From the IMG/VR virus record IMGVR_UViG_3300025929_000053, positions 1 to 20,809 of that record: a DNA stretch of 20,809 bases; one strand, given 5' to 3'. The translations under genes were made by a program, and so were the position numbers. Source of the DNA: a virus. The notes beneath the pieces are model-generated. The model was not told the DNA's origin. It saw nothing but the letters and a program-made list of their open reading frames with translations, and did no database searches. This document shows positions 6,411 to 14,400 of this stretch, in pieces (position 1 is the first letter of the stretch; each line of letters begins with the position of its first letter).

Positions 6411-9400
6411 ATGGCAACTGTTTCAGCTTATGTCGGCACGGGCGGTTCTTCCGGTACCGGCAGCAAAAGCACCGCTTGGACTAACCTAACCAATGCCGTA
6501 GGTTCGACCACCGGTACCTTTGCTTCATGGTCTTCTACCCAGCGATCAGAAATTGGCACTTGGACTGGCGGCTCATTTGGGTTGTCGGTTCCTGCTGGTT
6601 CTACAATTAACTCTGTTACCGTCCAGGTAGCTCACAAAGAATCAACCACTGGCACGACCATTTCGTCGGTTACCGGTCAGCTATTTATCGGCTCTACGGC
6701 AGTTGGTACAGCCCAGTCCTTTACCCCGCTAACGACTACTGAGCGTACAGATAGTTTTGTGGTATCCAGCGGTGTTCTTGATACGGATATCCCGAATCTA
6801 GCTGTTCAAGTCGTATGTGCTCGGGCTAACTCAACTACTTCTGCTGGTGAGTCTATTGACTGGTGCCAGATAACCGTAGATTATACTCCACCTGCGACTA
6901 TCGCTACGCCCGCCGTAATAGCATCAACTACTTCCATTCCTACCCCGACCATTACTACGGTAGATCCAGGTGGCTGGAGCGTTGTCCAGTCGGCCAGTAA
7001 TGCAGCGGCTAGCGGGACTCCTTCCGTCACGTTTGCTACTAAAAATCTTTCCAGTGGAACTGTTCTGCTGGCCTATGTCAACATCTGGCACGGCTCTGCT
7101 AGCGCGGTCAGTGACGGCAATGGGAACAGCTTTACCAAGCTGCCCTTCTCTTCTGCGGGTAGTTCTACCGAACTGACGGTATGGGCGCTGGCTACGCCAG
7201 CGGGTGATGTGGGCACTAAGCCTACGATCTCCGTTACTAGTTCCGCCTCGTCTTACTGGGCAGTTCTTGTTCAGGAAGTGTCCGGAATCAAAACGTCCCT
7301 TGACGGGACGGCTGGCACTGCGAGCGGCAGCACAACCGCGAACCCGTCGTATTCCAGCACGGCAGTTAATGAGTACCTGGTTACAGTAGAAGCGGATAAC
7401 CAGTCTGCCACCAGTACGCCGACGCTGAACAACCCTAGCGGCTGGACACTGGACCCGGCTAACTGCGGTGGTAACGCATTCGTTACCGTTAATGTCGCTT
7501 ACAAGAAAAGCACAGGCGGCGCGGAATCGGACGGGTGGACCGGACCGGGGTCGGACACTGAAACCGCTATGGTGGCGTTCCAGTTGGCTGCGTCTACCAC
7601 GTCAGCGGCGGTAACCCCCAGCGCGATTACATCTACGACTAGCTTTCCAGTTCCCGCTGTAACGGGAAACACTAGCGTTTCGGTGAGCCCTAGTGTTGTT
7701 GCAGCTACTACTACTATTCCCGCACCTCCCTTGGTAGGTGCCGGGGTTCCGTACATCACAGGGGTAACGTCCTCTACCAGCTCGCAGGCTGGCTATTTCA
7801 TCGATAACACCGGAACACCCCAACTATGGGTGTGTGCTCAGCCGTGGGGTTTGCCGTCTAACGCGGGCAAATACAACGGAACTACCGGTGGAACCTGGCA
7901 ACAGGATATTGACAACTTCATAACGACGCGAGCAGGCCAGGGTGTCAACATGATCCTGGTCTACCCGATTTCCAACCTCGCTAACGGCGGTGCCTTCGAC
8001 AACGGGAATACCTGGGATAATGTCCCGCCGTTTAACACCGGGCAAGACCCGTCTTCCGGCCTGAATAATACCTTCTGGACCCGGATTGACTACCTGCTCA
8101 ACAGTGCGCTGAACAACGGCATGGCGTCGTTTATCAATATCGACATAACCTATAACGCGGGTACAGGCCAGTGCTTCTCAGGCTGGACAACCACCCAATG
8201 GCAGCAGTTCGGTACAGCGCTCGGCACCAGGTATAAGAATCAGCCGGGTTTCTCTTGGAACTTCGGGGACGACACGTACCCGACTACGTACGACTCCTTT
8301 TACGACGCATTCCTGACCGGGCTGTCATCGGCGGGTGATTCACACCCGATCTCGGCACAGTGGGAGGGTGAATACACCAGCCGGTACGAGACTGACAATA
8401 ACCTAAAGTCCACGTGGGGAACAACGCACTCCACCTATAACTACGTTTACACGTACAACTGTAGTTACTGGTGTGTCGAGTACGCCTATGGTGAGGTTGC
8501 TAACCAGGCGGCGACTACCCTTTTGCCGGTAGTGTGGGGTAACGGATATTACTACGCGGGCGGCAGCACTTATAGTTCTACCGCTGACCGGGCATGGCGA
8601 CAAGAGATATGGTGGAGTCTTTCATCCGGTGCGCGTGGAATTGTCACAGAAAGCAATCAGCGGCTTTGGTCTTCCAGCGCTCCCGGATCAGCCGCAACCC
8701 AGTGGTCGTTTGTTAATAGCCTGAAAAAGATCATTACCACGCACAATTCATGGGTGGGGTGGAACCGGCTGCTGCCTGACCTATCGTCCTCGTTTGTAAC
8801 ATCTGGGCGGGGTACTCGTGCGTCTGGGCTGGTTTCCGGTGGTTCTGCTACGCCGTATGAGCCAGCCTTTACCAACTCCTACGTTACAGCCAGTATCACC
8901 CCCGAGGGTGATCTTGCAGTCTGTTACCTTCCCAATCACACGACCATTACCGTAAACACTGCGTTGTTGAGGTCCGGATGGACCGCATCATGGATTGACC
9001 CTATTAATGGGACTGCTACCGATGCCGGTACCAGCGGTACGTATAATTCCACCACCAAGGGAACCAACAGTCAGGGTGACCCAGACTGGGCGCTGGTTTT
9101 CCAGGCCCCAACTTCGACACCCGCAAACGTTACCCCTGCGGTAGTGGCAGCAACTTCTAGCATTCCTGCGCCGACTGTTACAGCAGTATCTAATGCTTCT
9201 GTAGCTCCTACGGTTATTGGCGCGACTAGTAACATCCTGAGCCCAGTTCTACATACAGGCTCTACGCTGGCTCCAGCCACAATTTCGGGTGAGGCGACTA
9301 TTCCGCTGACAACGGAATCTACGGGTTCTACTCTTGCTCCACCAGTAGTAACAGCTAGGGGATCGATTTCTACCCCGGCGATCGTTACCGGGGATGTAAT

Positions 9401-12400
9401 AGCACCAAGCCCGATAGCGGCCACAACGGCAATTCCGGGTGTCACGATAGAGGCTGACAGCAGTGCGTCTGCCGCACCTAGTGTGATAGCGGCGACGGCA
9501 GCTATTCCACTGCCTGTCGTATATCCACCGCCAAACCTAGTCACTGTCGTACAGACCAAGGATTCAGCAGGTTTGGGCTCACCCAATACCCTGAATTTCG
9601 ATAGTGCTGTGGCTGTTGGCAACTCCGTCATTGTATGGATTTGTGAATACAACACCAGCGGCTTGACTATTAGTTCTGCGGCACCGACGTACAATGGTGC
9701 GCCGGTTCCAGGTGCGACGATGATACTGGAATCCCAGGCGACTGATGTTACGGCATCGCGGGACATCTACTTCGCTATATGGCTTTTGCCCGATGTCCAG
9801 TCTTCTGGCACGTCGGTCACTACCAGTGTAACTAATGGTGCGGGGGATGCCAACGCTCACTATTACATAGCAGAAGTTAAGAATCTCGGCGCAGCCCCTG
9901 CTCTTGATACGGGCTCGCCCAACCCGGCTCTTAATAACGGCTTGAGCGGTACAGCTATATCGTCGGGTGTTACCGGTAACGCGGCAAGCGCTTCCGGTAT
10001 TGTCCTTGGCGGCATGATGCAGACCTCCGACAACGGAGGGTGGACCTCGCCAGCCGGATGGACGACTCTAACGGAGGCGTATGGTGGCGCAAGCTATCAG
10101 GTTTACTCTGCTCCCGGTGCTAGCTACACGTGGGATACGGCGGTAAGTTCGTCAACCCGGTGGGCGACTGGTGCGGTAATCCTTGCAGCGTCGGCACCTA
10201 CCATTACAACGTCCGTAATCGCGGCTAAGGCTACGATCCCGGTTGTCACGGTCACGGTTACTTCCAGTGCCAATGTGAGCCCGACTGTTATAGCGGCTAC
10301 GGCTGCAATACCGGCCCCGGCTGTTGTCACGAGCGGAAACGCCAACATTGCACCGTCATCACTGGCGGCCACGGCGACGATACAGGCACCAGTAGTTAAC
10401 ACGACTGGAAACGCCAATATCACTCCGGTAGCGGTAACCGCTACTTCGGCCCTAGCCACCCCCACAGTCAGCACCACGGGTCCAGCGGTAGCTACTACGA
10501 GTATCGCGAATGCCGCTCAGAATGTGGAGGTTAAGCGCTGGCTTATCGCTTCTGGCGGTACAGCTCCGTACACGTGGGCTATTAGCTCGGGGAACCTCCC
10601 GGCTGGGTTGACGCTGGATAGTGACGGTACCTTGCACGGCACGCCGACCGCAACGGGCACTTCTACCTTCACGGTGGAGGTGACTGACTCCAGCTCGCAG
10701 ACTGCTACGGCAAGCCTGTCAATTGACAGCGTAAGTGCTCCATTCTCTCCTAGTGGCTCTACTACCGATTCTAACGGTGTCATCACGTGGAATATATCGA
10801 GCGGCCTTAACCTGACTGACTCGGAATCAATTCGTGTGCTGGAGCCGACTAGTCCTAACCCGGACTATGATCATGGCTTCCTTATCACCCTGCCAGTTGA
10901 GGCGGGCACGGATAGCACAACCTACGGAAATGGTCTGGACACGGCTAGAACGGCCGGATTGCACAATGCCTACAACCTAACGGTTATCGAACCGAGCACC
11001 GGAGGTTTCTGGCTGGCGGATAACCCATCTAATGGTATCGTCCTCCAAGAAACCTACATGCTACAGCTCGTAGCATGGGTTAAGGCGAATTACGCCACTA
11101 CGGGAACTGAGAAGACTTACCTGATCGGTTTCTCGAGAACGGGCCTAGGTAACCAAGGGCTTTTCTTCCATCGTCTGGATCTTTATGACGGTGTGGCCAC
11201 TTGGGACTCTCCGGTCGGAATGACCGGAATTGACGGTACTGACCCAGACCGGCCCGGTAACCCGGTGGGTGGCTCCCCTTCGTCTAGTTATGGTACTCAG
11301 GACAACTTTGATGCTAACTATCTATTGTCCTCGGCTAACCTGACTAAATGGATGGCTGGATCTAACCTCACCACGGTTAACCGGATTTGGCTTGGAGGTT
11401 ACGTAGCTTTCCAGGGCGACATGGTGGCGTATGATACGACGCTTACTAACCTTGGTGTTAAGCATACGTTTGATCCGTCATTCACTGCTGATACCCATGC
11501 TTGGCATGCGGACTGGATGTCGGCGGCTATGGCCGCGCTCGTTCCTGAGAACAATGCGAACATCACCCCTGCTGTGGTATCAGCTACGGCATCAATACTG
11601 GCTCCTAGCGTATCGACGGCCAGTGGGGCTGCGGTAACCCCTGCTGTAATCAACGCTACGACGAATATTTACAGTATTTCGTTTAGTTCTAGCGTGGCTG
11701 TCACTACTTCGGTAGTGCCGGGTAGGGTAACCATCCCAACGCCAAACTTGTTGATTAATACCAACGTCCTGGCGGGTGCTGTAGCGGCGAGGGCAACCCT
11801 GCCTACTCCCGCAGTCCAGACACAGGGGAACGTAGCGGTCCTTCCGAGCGTGATCGCAGCTCAGGCGACGATACAGCCGCTTACGGCCGATACGGGTACG
11901 GCGATCAATCCAACTACGGTCAGTGCTACAAGCTCTGTACCCGGTGCGAGCATCGGAACAGGTACGGCAGCGGGTCCGGGTGCGGTAGCAGCAACTACCC
12001 AAATTCCCACCCCGTCCGTACTCACGTCCAACTCGACCTCAGTTCACCCGAACCTGCTCACAGGTTCGGCAACCATACCGGGTCCATCAATAACGGCAGG
12101 GTCCAGCACAACGGTTGCCCCCAATGCAGTTAACGGTGTGGCGAGTATCCCGAGCGTCGGAGCCCAGGCAGGTACGACTGTTACAGCCAGCCCGGTGACG
12201 GCAACCACAGAGGTACTACCTCCGTCAGTCGTTGGCGGGTCGTCCTCTACGGTCAGCCCAGGTGTGCTCAGGGTCTTCTCGTTCGTCCTCGGGCCTACGG
12301 TAACGATCAGTTCGGATGCGACCGTGACCCCCGGCACGATAGCAGCTCGGGCAACCGTCCAGAGTGCTAGCGCGAGCGTAAGCTCCACGGCTAATCCTGC

Positions 12401-12845
12401 GGTTATTCAGGGCTCAACAAGCCTGGGAGTGCCCCAATTCCTTGGCAGCGTAGATGTCCAGCCTTCGGCTGTTATGGCCTCTGCGTCGATCCTAGCGCCG
12501 TCTGTGGTTGCTATACGCCAAGCCAACATCACGCCTAGCGTGGTGACGGCCTCGACCGCCATCCCGTCTCCGTCTACTGGCGTGAGTGCGGCAGTTCAAC
12601 CGAGCGCGATCAGCGCTCAGGTTCATATCCCCGTGCCTGTCGATTCTACGGGGGCTTCCGTATTGTCGCCCGTTATCCGTGCGACGGCGGATATCCCATT
12701 GCCGACGATGTTTAACACATTCGGTATCTCGGCGGTCAGGACACATCTGGGGGGCTCTACGGCTGTTACAGGCCGGAAGGCAGGAAATATAGAAACTACT
12801 GGTCAGATCGCCGTAAATGTAGAAGCCTCGGGAAGGGAATCTTAA
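6411..12845 (+). CDS. Giant modular virion protein: GH140-like, He_PIG and esterase-like domains on a repeat stalk
   Basis: 2144 residues; GAGG (6398-6401) lies 9 bases before ATG 6411. Domains: 1-160 beta-rich N-terminal domain, possible attachment; 188-393 beta-sandwich; about 448-900 a DUF4038/GH140 (apiosidase-like) TIM-barrel domain ('GYFIDNTGTPQLWVCAQPW', 'RAGQGVNMILVYP', 'WNFGDD' with D620/D621, 'EIWWSLSSGARGIVTE') followed by its typical C-terminal beta domain ('AVCYLPNHTTITVN', 'ASWIDPINGTATDAG', 'DPDWALVFQAP'); 1043-1263 a second beta-sandwich; 1360-1442 He_PIG repeat; about 1443-1712 an alpha/beta-hydrolase with nucleophile elbow GFSRTG (S1575), candidate acid D1670 and candidate histidine H1696. 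About 30 repeats of roughly 23 residues (consensus like A-N-V-x-P-x-V-I-A-A-T-x-x-I-P-x-P-x-V) link these; 17 in a row form the C-terminal stalk (about 1715-2100). The last 45 residues are non-repetitive. Substrates are unknown; the set suggests polysaccharide degradation or binding. Stop and next start overlap (TAATG). Confidence 0.75.
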   Translation: MATVSAYVGTGGSSGTGSKSTAWTNLTNAVGSTTGTFASWSSTQRSEIGTWTGGSFGLSVPAGSTINSVTVQVAHKESTTGTTISSVTGQLFIGSTAVGTAQSFTPLTTTERTDSFVVSSGVLDTDIPNLAVQVVCARANSTTSAGESIDWCQITVDYTPPATIATPAVIASTTSIPTPTITTVDPGGWSVVQSASNAAASGTPSVTFATKNLSSGTVLLAYVNIWHGSASAVSDGNGNSFTKLPFSSAGSSTELTVWALATPAGDVGTKPTISVTSSASSYWAVLVQEVSGIKTSLDGTAGTASGSTTANPSYSSTAVNEYLVTVEADNQSATSTPTLNNPSGWTLDPANCGGNAFVTVNVAYKKSTGGAESDGWTGPGSDTETAMVAFQLAASTTSAAVTPSAITSTTSFPVPAVTGNTSVSVSPSVVAATTTIPAPPLVGAGVPYITGVTSSTSSQAGYFIDNTGTPQLWVCAQPWGLPSNAGKYNGTTGGTWQQDIDNFITTRAGQGVNMILVYPISNLANGGAFDNGNTWDNVPPFNTGQDPSSGLNNTFWTRIDYLLNSALNNGMASFINIDITYNAGTGQCFSGWTTTQWQQFGTALGTRYKNQPGFSWNFGDDTYPTTYDSFYDAFLTGLSSAGDSHPISAQWEGEYTSRYETDNNLKSTWGTTHSTYNYVYTYNCSYWCVEYAYGEVANQAATTLLPVVWGNGYYYAGGSTYSSTADRAWRQEIWWSLSSGARGIVTESNQRLWSSSAPGSAATQWSFVNSLKKIITTHNSWVGWNRLLPDLSSSFVTSGRGTRASGLVSGGSATPYEPAFTNSYVTASITPEGDLAVCYLPNHTTITVNTALLRSGWTASWIDPINGTATDAGTSGTYNSTTKGTNSQGDPDWALVFQAPTSTPANVTPAVVAATSSIPAPTVTAVSNASVAPTVIGATSNILSPVLHTGSTLAPATISGEATIPLTTESTGSTLAPPVVTARGSISTPAIVTGDVIAPSPIAATTAIPGVTIEADSSASAAPSVIAATAAIPLPVVYPPPNLVTVVQTKDSAGLGSPNTLNFDSAVAVGNSVIVWICEYNTSGLTISSAAPTYNGAPVPGATMILESQATDVTASRDIYFAIWLLPDVQSSGTSVTTSVTNGAGDANAHYYIAEVKNLGAAPALDTGSPNPALNNGLSGTAISSGVTGNAASASGIVLGGMMQTSDNGGWTSPAGWTTLTEAYGGASYQVYSAPGASYTWDTAVSSSTRWATGAVILAASAPTITTSVIAAKATIPVVTVTVTSSANVSPTVIAATAAIPAPAVVTSGNANIAPSSLAATATIQAPVVNTTGNANITPVAVTATSALATPTVSTTGPAVATTSIANAAQNVEVKRWLIASGGTAPYTWAISSGNLPAGLTLDSDGTLHGTPTATGTSTFTVEVTDSSSQTATASLSIDSVSAPFSPSGSTTDSNGVITWNISSGLNLTDSESIRVLEPTSPNPDYDHGFLITLPVEAGTDSTTYGNGLDTARTAGLHNAYNLTVIEPSTGGFWLADNPSNGIVLQETYMLQLVAWVKANYATTGTEKTYLIGFSRTGLGNQGLFFHRLDLYDGVATWDSPVGMTGIDGTDPDRPGNPVGGSPSSSYGTQDNFDANYLLSSANLTKWMAGSNLTTVNRIWLGGYVAFQGDMVAYDTTLTNLGVKHTFDPSFTADTHAWHADWMSAAMAALVPENNANITPAVVSATASILAPSVSTASGAAVTPAVINATTNIYSISFSSSVAVTTSVVPGRVTIPTPNLLINTNVLAGAVAARATLPTPAVQTQGNVAVLPSVIAAQATIQPLTADTGTAINPTTVSATSSVPGASIGTGTAAGPGAVAATTQIPTPSVLTSNSTSVHPNLLTGSATIPGPSITAGSSTTVAPNAVNGVASIPSVGAQAGTTVTASPVTATTEVLPPSVVGGSSSTVSPGVLRVFSFVLGPTVTISSDATVTPGTIAARATVQSASASVSSTANPAVIQGSTSLGVPQFLGSVDVQPSAVMASASILAPSVVAIRQANITPSVVTASTAIPSPSTGVSAAVQPSAISAQVHIPVPVDSTGASVLSPVIRATADIPLPTMFNTFGISAVRTHLGGSTAVTGRKAGNIETTGQIAVNVEASGRES
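7605..7742 (+). repeat. Stalk repeat block, 2 units
   Basis: Two units of the roughly 23-residue coding repeat (TPSAITSTTSFPVPAV and SPSVVAATTTIPAPPL) immediately before the GH140-like domain. One further unit (ATPAVIASTTSIPTPT) lies at 6894-6956, between the N-terminal domain and the first beta-sandwich. Confidence 0.7.
9123..9524 (+). repeat. Stalk repeat block, 6 units
   Basis: Six consecutive coding repeats averaging 67 bases, for example TPAVVAATSSIPAPTV, APTVIGATSNILSPVL and APSVIAATAAIPLPVV. They link the GH140-like domain to the second beta-sandwich. Units are diverged at the DNA level but keep the Pro and Val/Ile positions. Confidence 0.7.
10197..10481 (+). repeat. Stalk repeat block, 4 units
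   Basis: Four coding repeats averaging 71 bases (for example SPTVIAATAAIPAPAVV, APSSLAATATIQAPVV, TPVAVTATSALATPTV). They link the second beta-sandwich to the He_PIG repeat. Several units begin with the same N-A-N-I/V phrase. Confidence 0.7.
11553..12707 (+). repeat. C-terminal stalk, about 17 consecutive repeat units
   Basis: About 17 units averaging 68 bases follow the esterase-like domain, from TPAVVSATASILAPSV to LSPVIRATADIPLPT. The unit is two short strand-like segments separated by Ala/Thr and punctuated by Pro (x-P-x-V-I-x-A-x-A-x-I-P-x-P-x-V-x-x-x-G). Units are strongly diverged, so recent slippage expansion is unlikely. An extended beta-fibre or bead-like stalk is inferred. Confidence 0.75.
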
Positions 12846-13672
12846 TGGCAGCAATAGAGACAGGCGCATCCTACGAAACGTCGGTTGCGGTAACAGATGT
12901 TGACGGCAACCCCGTTGACCCTGCCTCGGTTACCCTGAATGTCACCCTTCCTGATGGCACTACGCAAACCCCAACGGCAGTGAAGGATAGCGTAGGAAAT
13001 TATCACGTGGACTACACGGTAACCCAGGAGGGACTGTATGTCTTCCAATGGGTTACCGCTACTCCCGATACGGTTAAGACGGATTATCTCCCGGTCAATG
13101 ATTTCCGGTCTGTTATCAGCCTGGATGATGCTAAAACATACATCAGCTATGACAGCACCGGAGGCCGGGAGGATATCCTCCGTCAGATTATGGCAGCGGC
13201 TACTGAGCTGATCGAGGATCAGATCGGGATTTGCGTAGTTCGCACCTTTACCGACCAGAGGATTACGGGCAGTTCGGCCAGGGTTATAAAGCTGCCTCAC
13301 TCACCACTGCCAAGCGATACGGCAGTTACTTCGGTCACATCGCTCTGGAACGGCGGTCCCACTTGGACGAGCAATGAAATGATCGTGTTTCCAAATAGTG
13401 GCACACTTCAACTTTTGTCACAAATGCCATTCTATCTCGGACCTTGGAAGGCAACTTACCAAGCCGGGCGAGCTGTGATTCCTGCGAAGGTGCAGTTGGC
13501 CGCGAAGGAAATCATTTATGACCTCTGGGCAACACAGAGGCAATTCGGCATGGATTCCCTGGAGCCTAGTCCTCAGGATACGGCCCGATGGGAACAAATG
13601 CTAGTCAGCTACCAGATTCCACCTCACGCTATGGCTATGTTGCAAGCCGAGCAAAGGCCAGGGTTCCGCTAA
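12845..13672 (+). CDS. Head-tail connector (gp6-like) with N-terminal Ig-like domain
   Basis: 275 residues; AAGGGA (12833-12838) is 6 bases before ATG 12845, which overlaps the upstream stop by one base. Residues 1-80 form an Ig/bacterial-surface type beta domain ('YETSVAVTDVDGNPVDPASVTLNVTLPDG', 'GNYHVDYTV', 'GLYVFQWV'). From about 85 the protein matches the HK97 gp6-like connector (DNA-packaging adaptor) family: 'SLDDAKTYISYDS...REDILRQIMAAATELIEDQIG' (helical N-part), a central beta part ('RVIKLPHSPLPSDTAVTSVTSL'), then 'VPAKVQLAAKEIIYDLWATQR'-like helix (nt 13480-13540). These proteins form a ring below the portal and join head to tail. The extra N-terminal domain is unusual, as most family members are about 100-200 aa; it may project from the neck. 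Confidence 0.8.
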   Translation: MAAIETGASYETSVAVTDVDGNPVDPASVTLNVTLPDGTTQTPTAVKDSVGNYHVDYTVTQEGLYVFQWVTATPDTVKTDYLPVNDFRSVISLDDAKTYISYDSTGGREDILRQIMAAATELIEDQIGICVVRTFTDQRITGSSARVIKLPHSPLPSDTAVTSVTSLWNGGPTWTSNEMIVFPNSGTLQLLSQMPFYLGPWKATYQAGRAVIPAKVQLAAKEIIYDLWATQRQFGMDSLEPSPQDTARWEQMLVSYQIPPHAMAMLQAEQRPGFR

Positions 13673-13697
13673 CGATGGATTACAAATACATCGCAGA

Positions 13698-13713
13698 GCC
13701 CTCAAGGGAGGGC
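13698..13713 (+). promoter_or_regulatory. GC-rich hairpin over the tail-terminator RBS, with a 16-codon mini-ORF
   Basis: GCCCTC (13698-13703) pairs perfectly with GAGGGC (13708-13713), loop AAGG, hiding most of GGGAGGG (13706-13712), the ribosome binding site of ATG 13719. A 16-codon ORF (ATG 13675, stop TAG 13723-13725; MDYKYIAEPSREGVLC) starts 2 bases after the connector stop, reads through the hairpin and ends just inside the next gene. Its own ribosome site (CAGGG, 13659-13663) is far away and weak. Translating ribosomes would open the hairpin. Confidence 0.35.
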
Positions 13714-13718
13714 GTCTT

Positions 13719-14183
13719 ATGCTAGCTACAACTATTGACGAACTAATCACTGGAATCGTTAGCACGATCGGGGCAGCCGTTAATTACAAGGTTTACGACG
13801 GTGTTCCATCCAAGCTGCCAGAAACCAGGATAGTAACTCAGTACCTAGTTATAGGCGCAGAAAATCTAGATAACCGGGAAGCTTTTACGTCCTCAGCTCA
13901 CATGGAGCAAGCCTGGGCCGGTTTGGGCGCAGTGGCACGGGACGAGACGGTCTTTATTGATTGTGTAGCAGTCGGAATTGCAAAGTCTATCGCTGGTGCT
14001 CGCGCTAATGCTACTGCGGTTTTGAATGACGTTAAAACCAATCTTCCGACTCACCCAACTTCTAATTCATATAACGCACTGATTGAGCAGGTCGTGGCTG
14101 TCAGGTCATTGAACGTGCAAGGCGGCGCGATAGTTCAAATGCAATTCATTATTACAGCAAAGGCGAGGATCACGGATGCTTAA
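13719..14183 (+). CDS. Probable tail terminator / tail completion protein
   Basis: 154 residues; GGAGG (13707-13711) is 7 bases before ATG 13719. An alpha/beta pattern is seen: an N-terminal helix ('TIDELITGIVSTIGAAV'), strand 'YKVYDGVP', 'TRIVTQYLVIGAEN', 'ETVFIDCVAVGIA', a helix 'ARANATAVLNDVKTNL', and a final strand 'AIVQMQFIITAKARI'. This is the layout of small phage tail terminator (gpU/gp17-like) proteins, which cap the tail tube and join the connector. Position between connector and tail tube gene is the standard one. Sequence identity to a named family is not obvious by eye. The gene overlaps the next by 8 bases. Confidence 0.65.
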   Translation: MLATTIDELITGIVSTIGAAVNYKVYDGVPSKLPETRIVTQYLVIGAENLDNREAFTSSAHMEQAWAGLGAVARDETVFIDCVAVGIAKSIAGARANATAVLNDVKTNLPTHPTSNSYNALIEQVVAVRSLNVQGGAIVQMQFIITAKARITDA

Positions 14184-14400
14184 GACCTATATCGGCCCGC
14201 ATAGCCCGGCAAGGGTTGTAGTTGGGGGCGTTGATTTCGGGTTTGTCGAACACGGCGAGTCTATTGCCGTGGATGATGACCTGGCTGACTCAGTTGCCTG
14301 GCCGGAAGAACACTGGCAGGACGGCGCTCCGGCAAAGGACGACCAGAAGGACGACAAGCCGGAAGTAGACAATTTTTCTAATGAGGGTGTTGATAACTAA
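14176..14400 (+). CDS. Small acidic hypothetical protein before the tail tube gene
   Basis: 74 residues; GCGAGG (14163-14168) is 7 bases before ATG 14176. The first 45 residues form a compact beta-like part ('SPARVVVGGVDFGFVEHGESIAVDDDLADSVAWPEEHW'), followed by a highly acidic Lys/Asp-rich tail (APAKDDQKDDKPEVDN). Similar small 'f-x-x-G-x-x-x-V-D/P-x-x-L-A' proteins are common between connector and tail genes in siphoviruses, with no proven role. Its stop overlaps the next start (TAATG). Confidence 0.6.
   Translation: MLKTYIGPHSPARVVVGGVDFGFVEHGESIAVDDDLADSVAWPEEHWQDGAPAKDDQKDDKPEVDNFSNEGVDN

Noticed and set aside
2020-6520. Frequent GGTACC / ACCGGT hexamers
   Set aside because: They occur in codons for Gly-Thr and Thr-Gly, which abound in these beta-rich proteins; no fixed spacing or context suggests a signal.
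6894-12707. CRISPR or satellite array
   Set aside because: The repeats are in-frame, diverged coding repeats with conserved amino acids, not exact DNA repeats with spacers.
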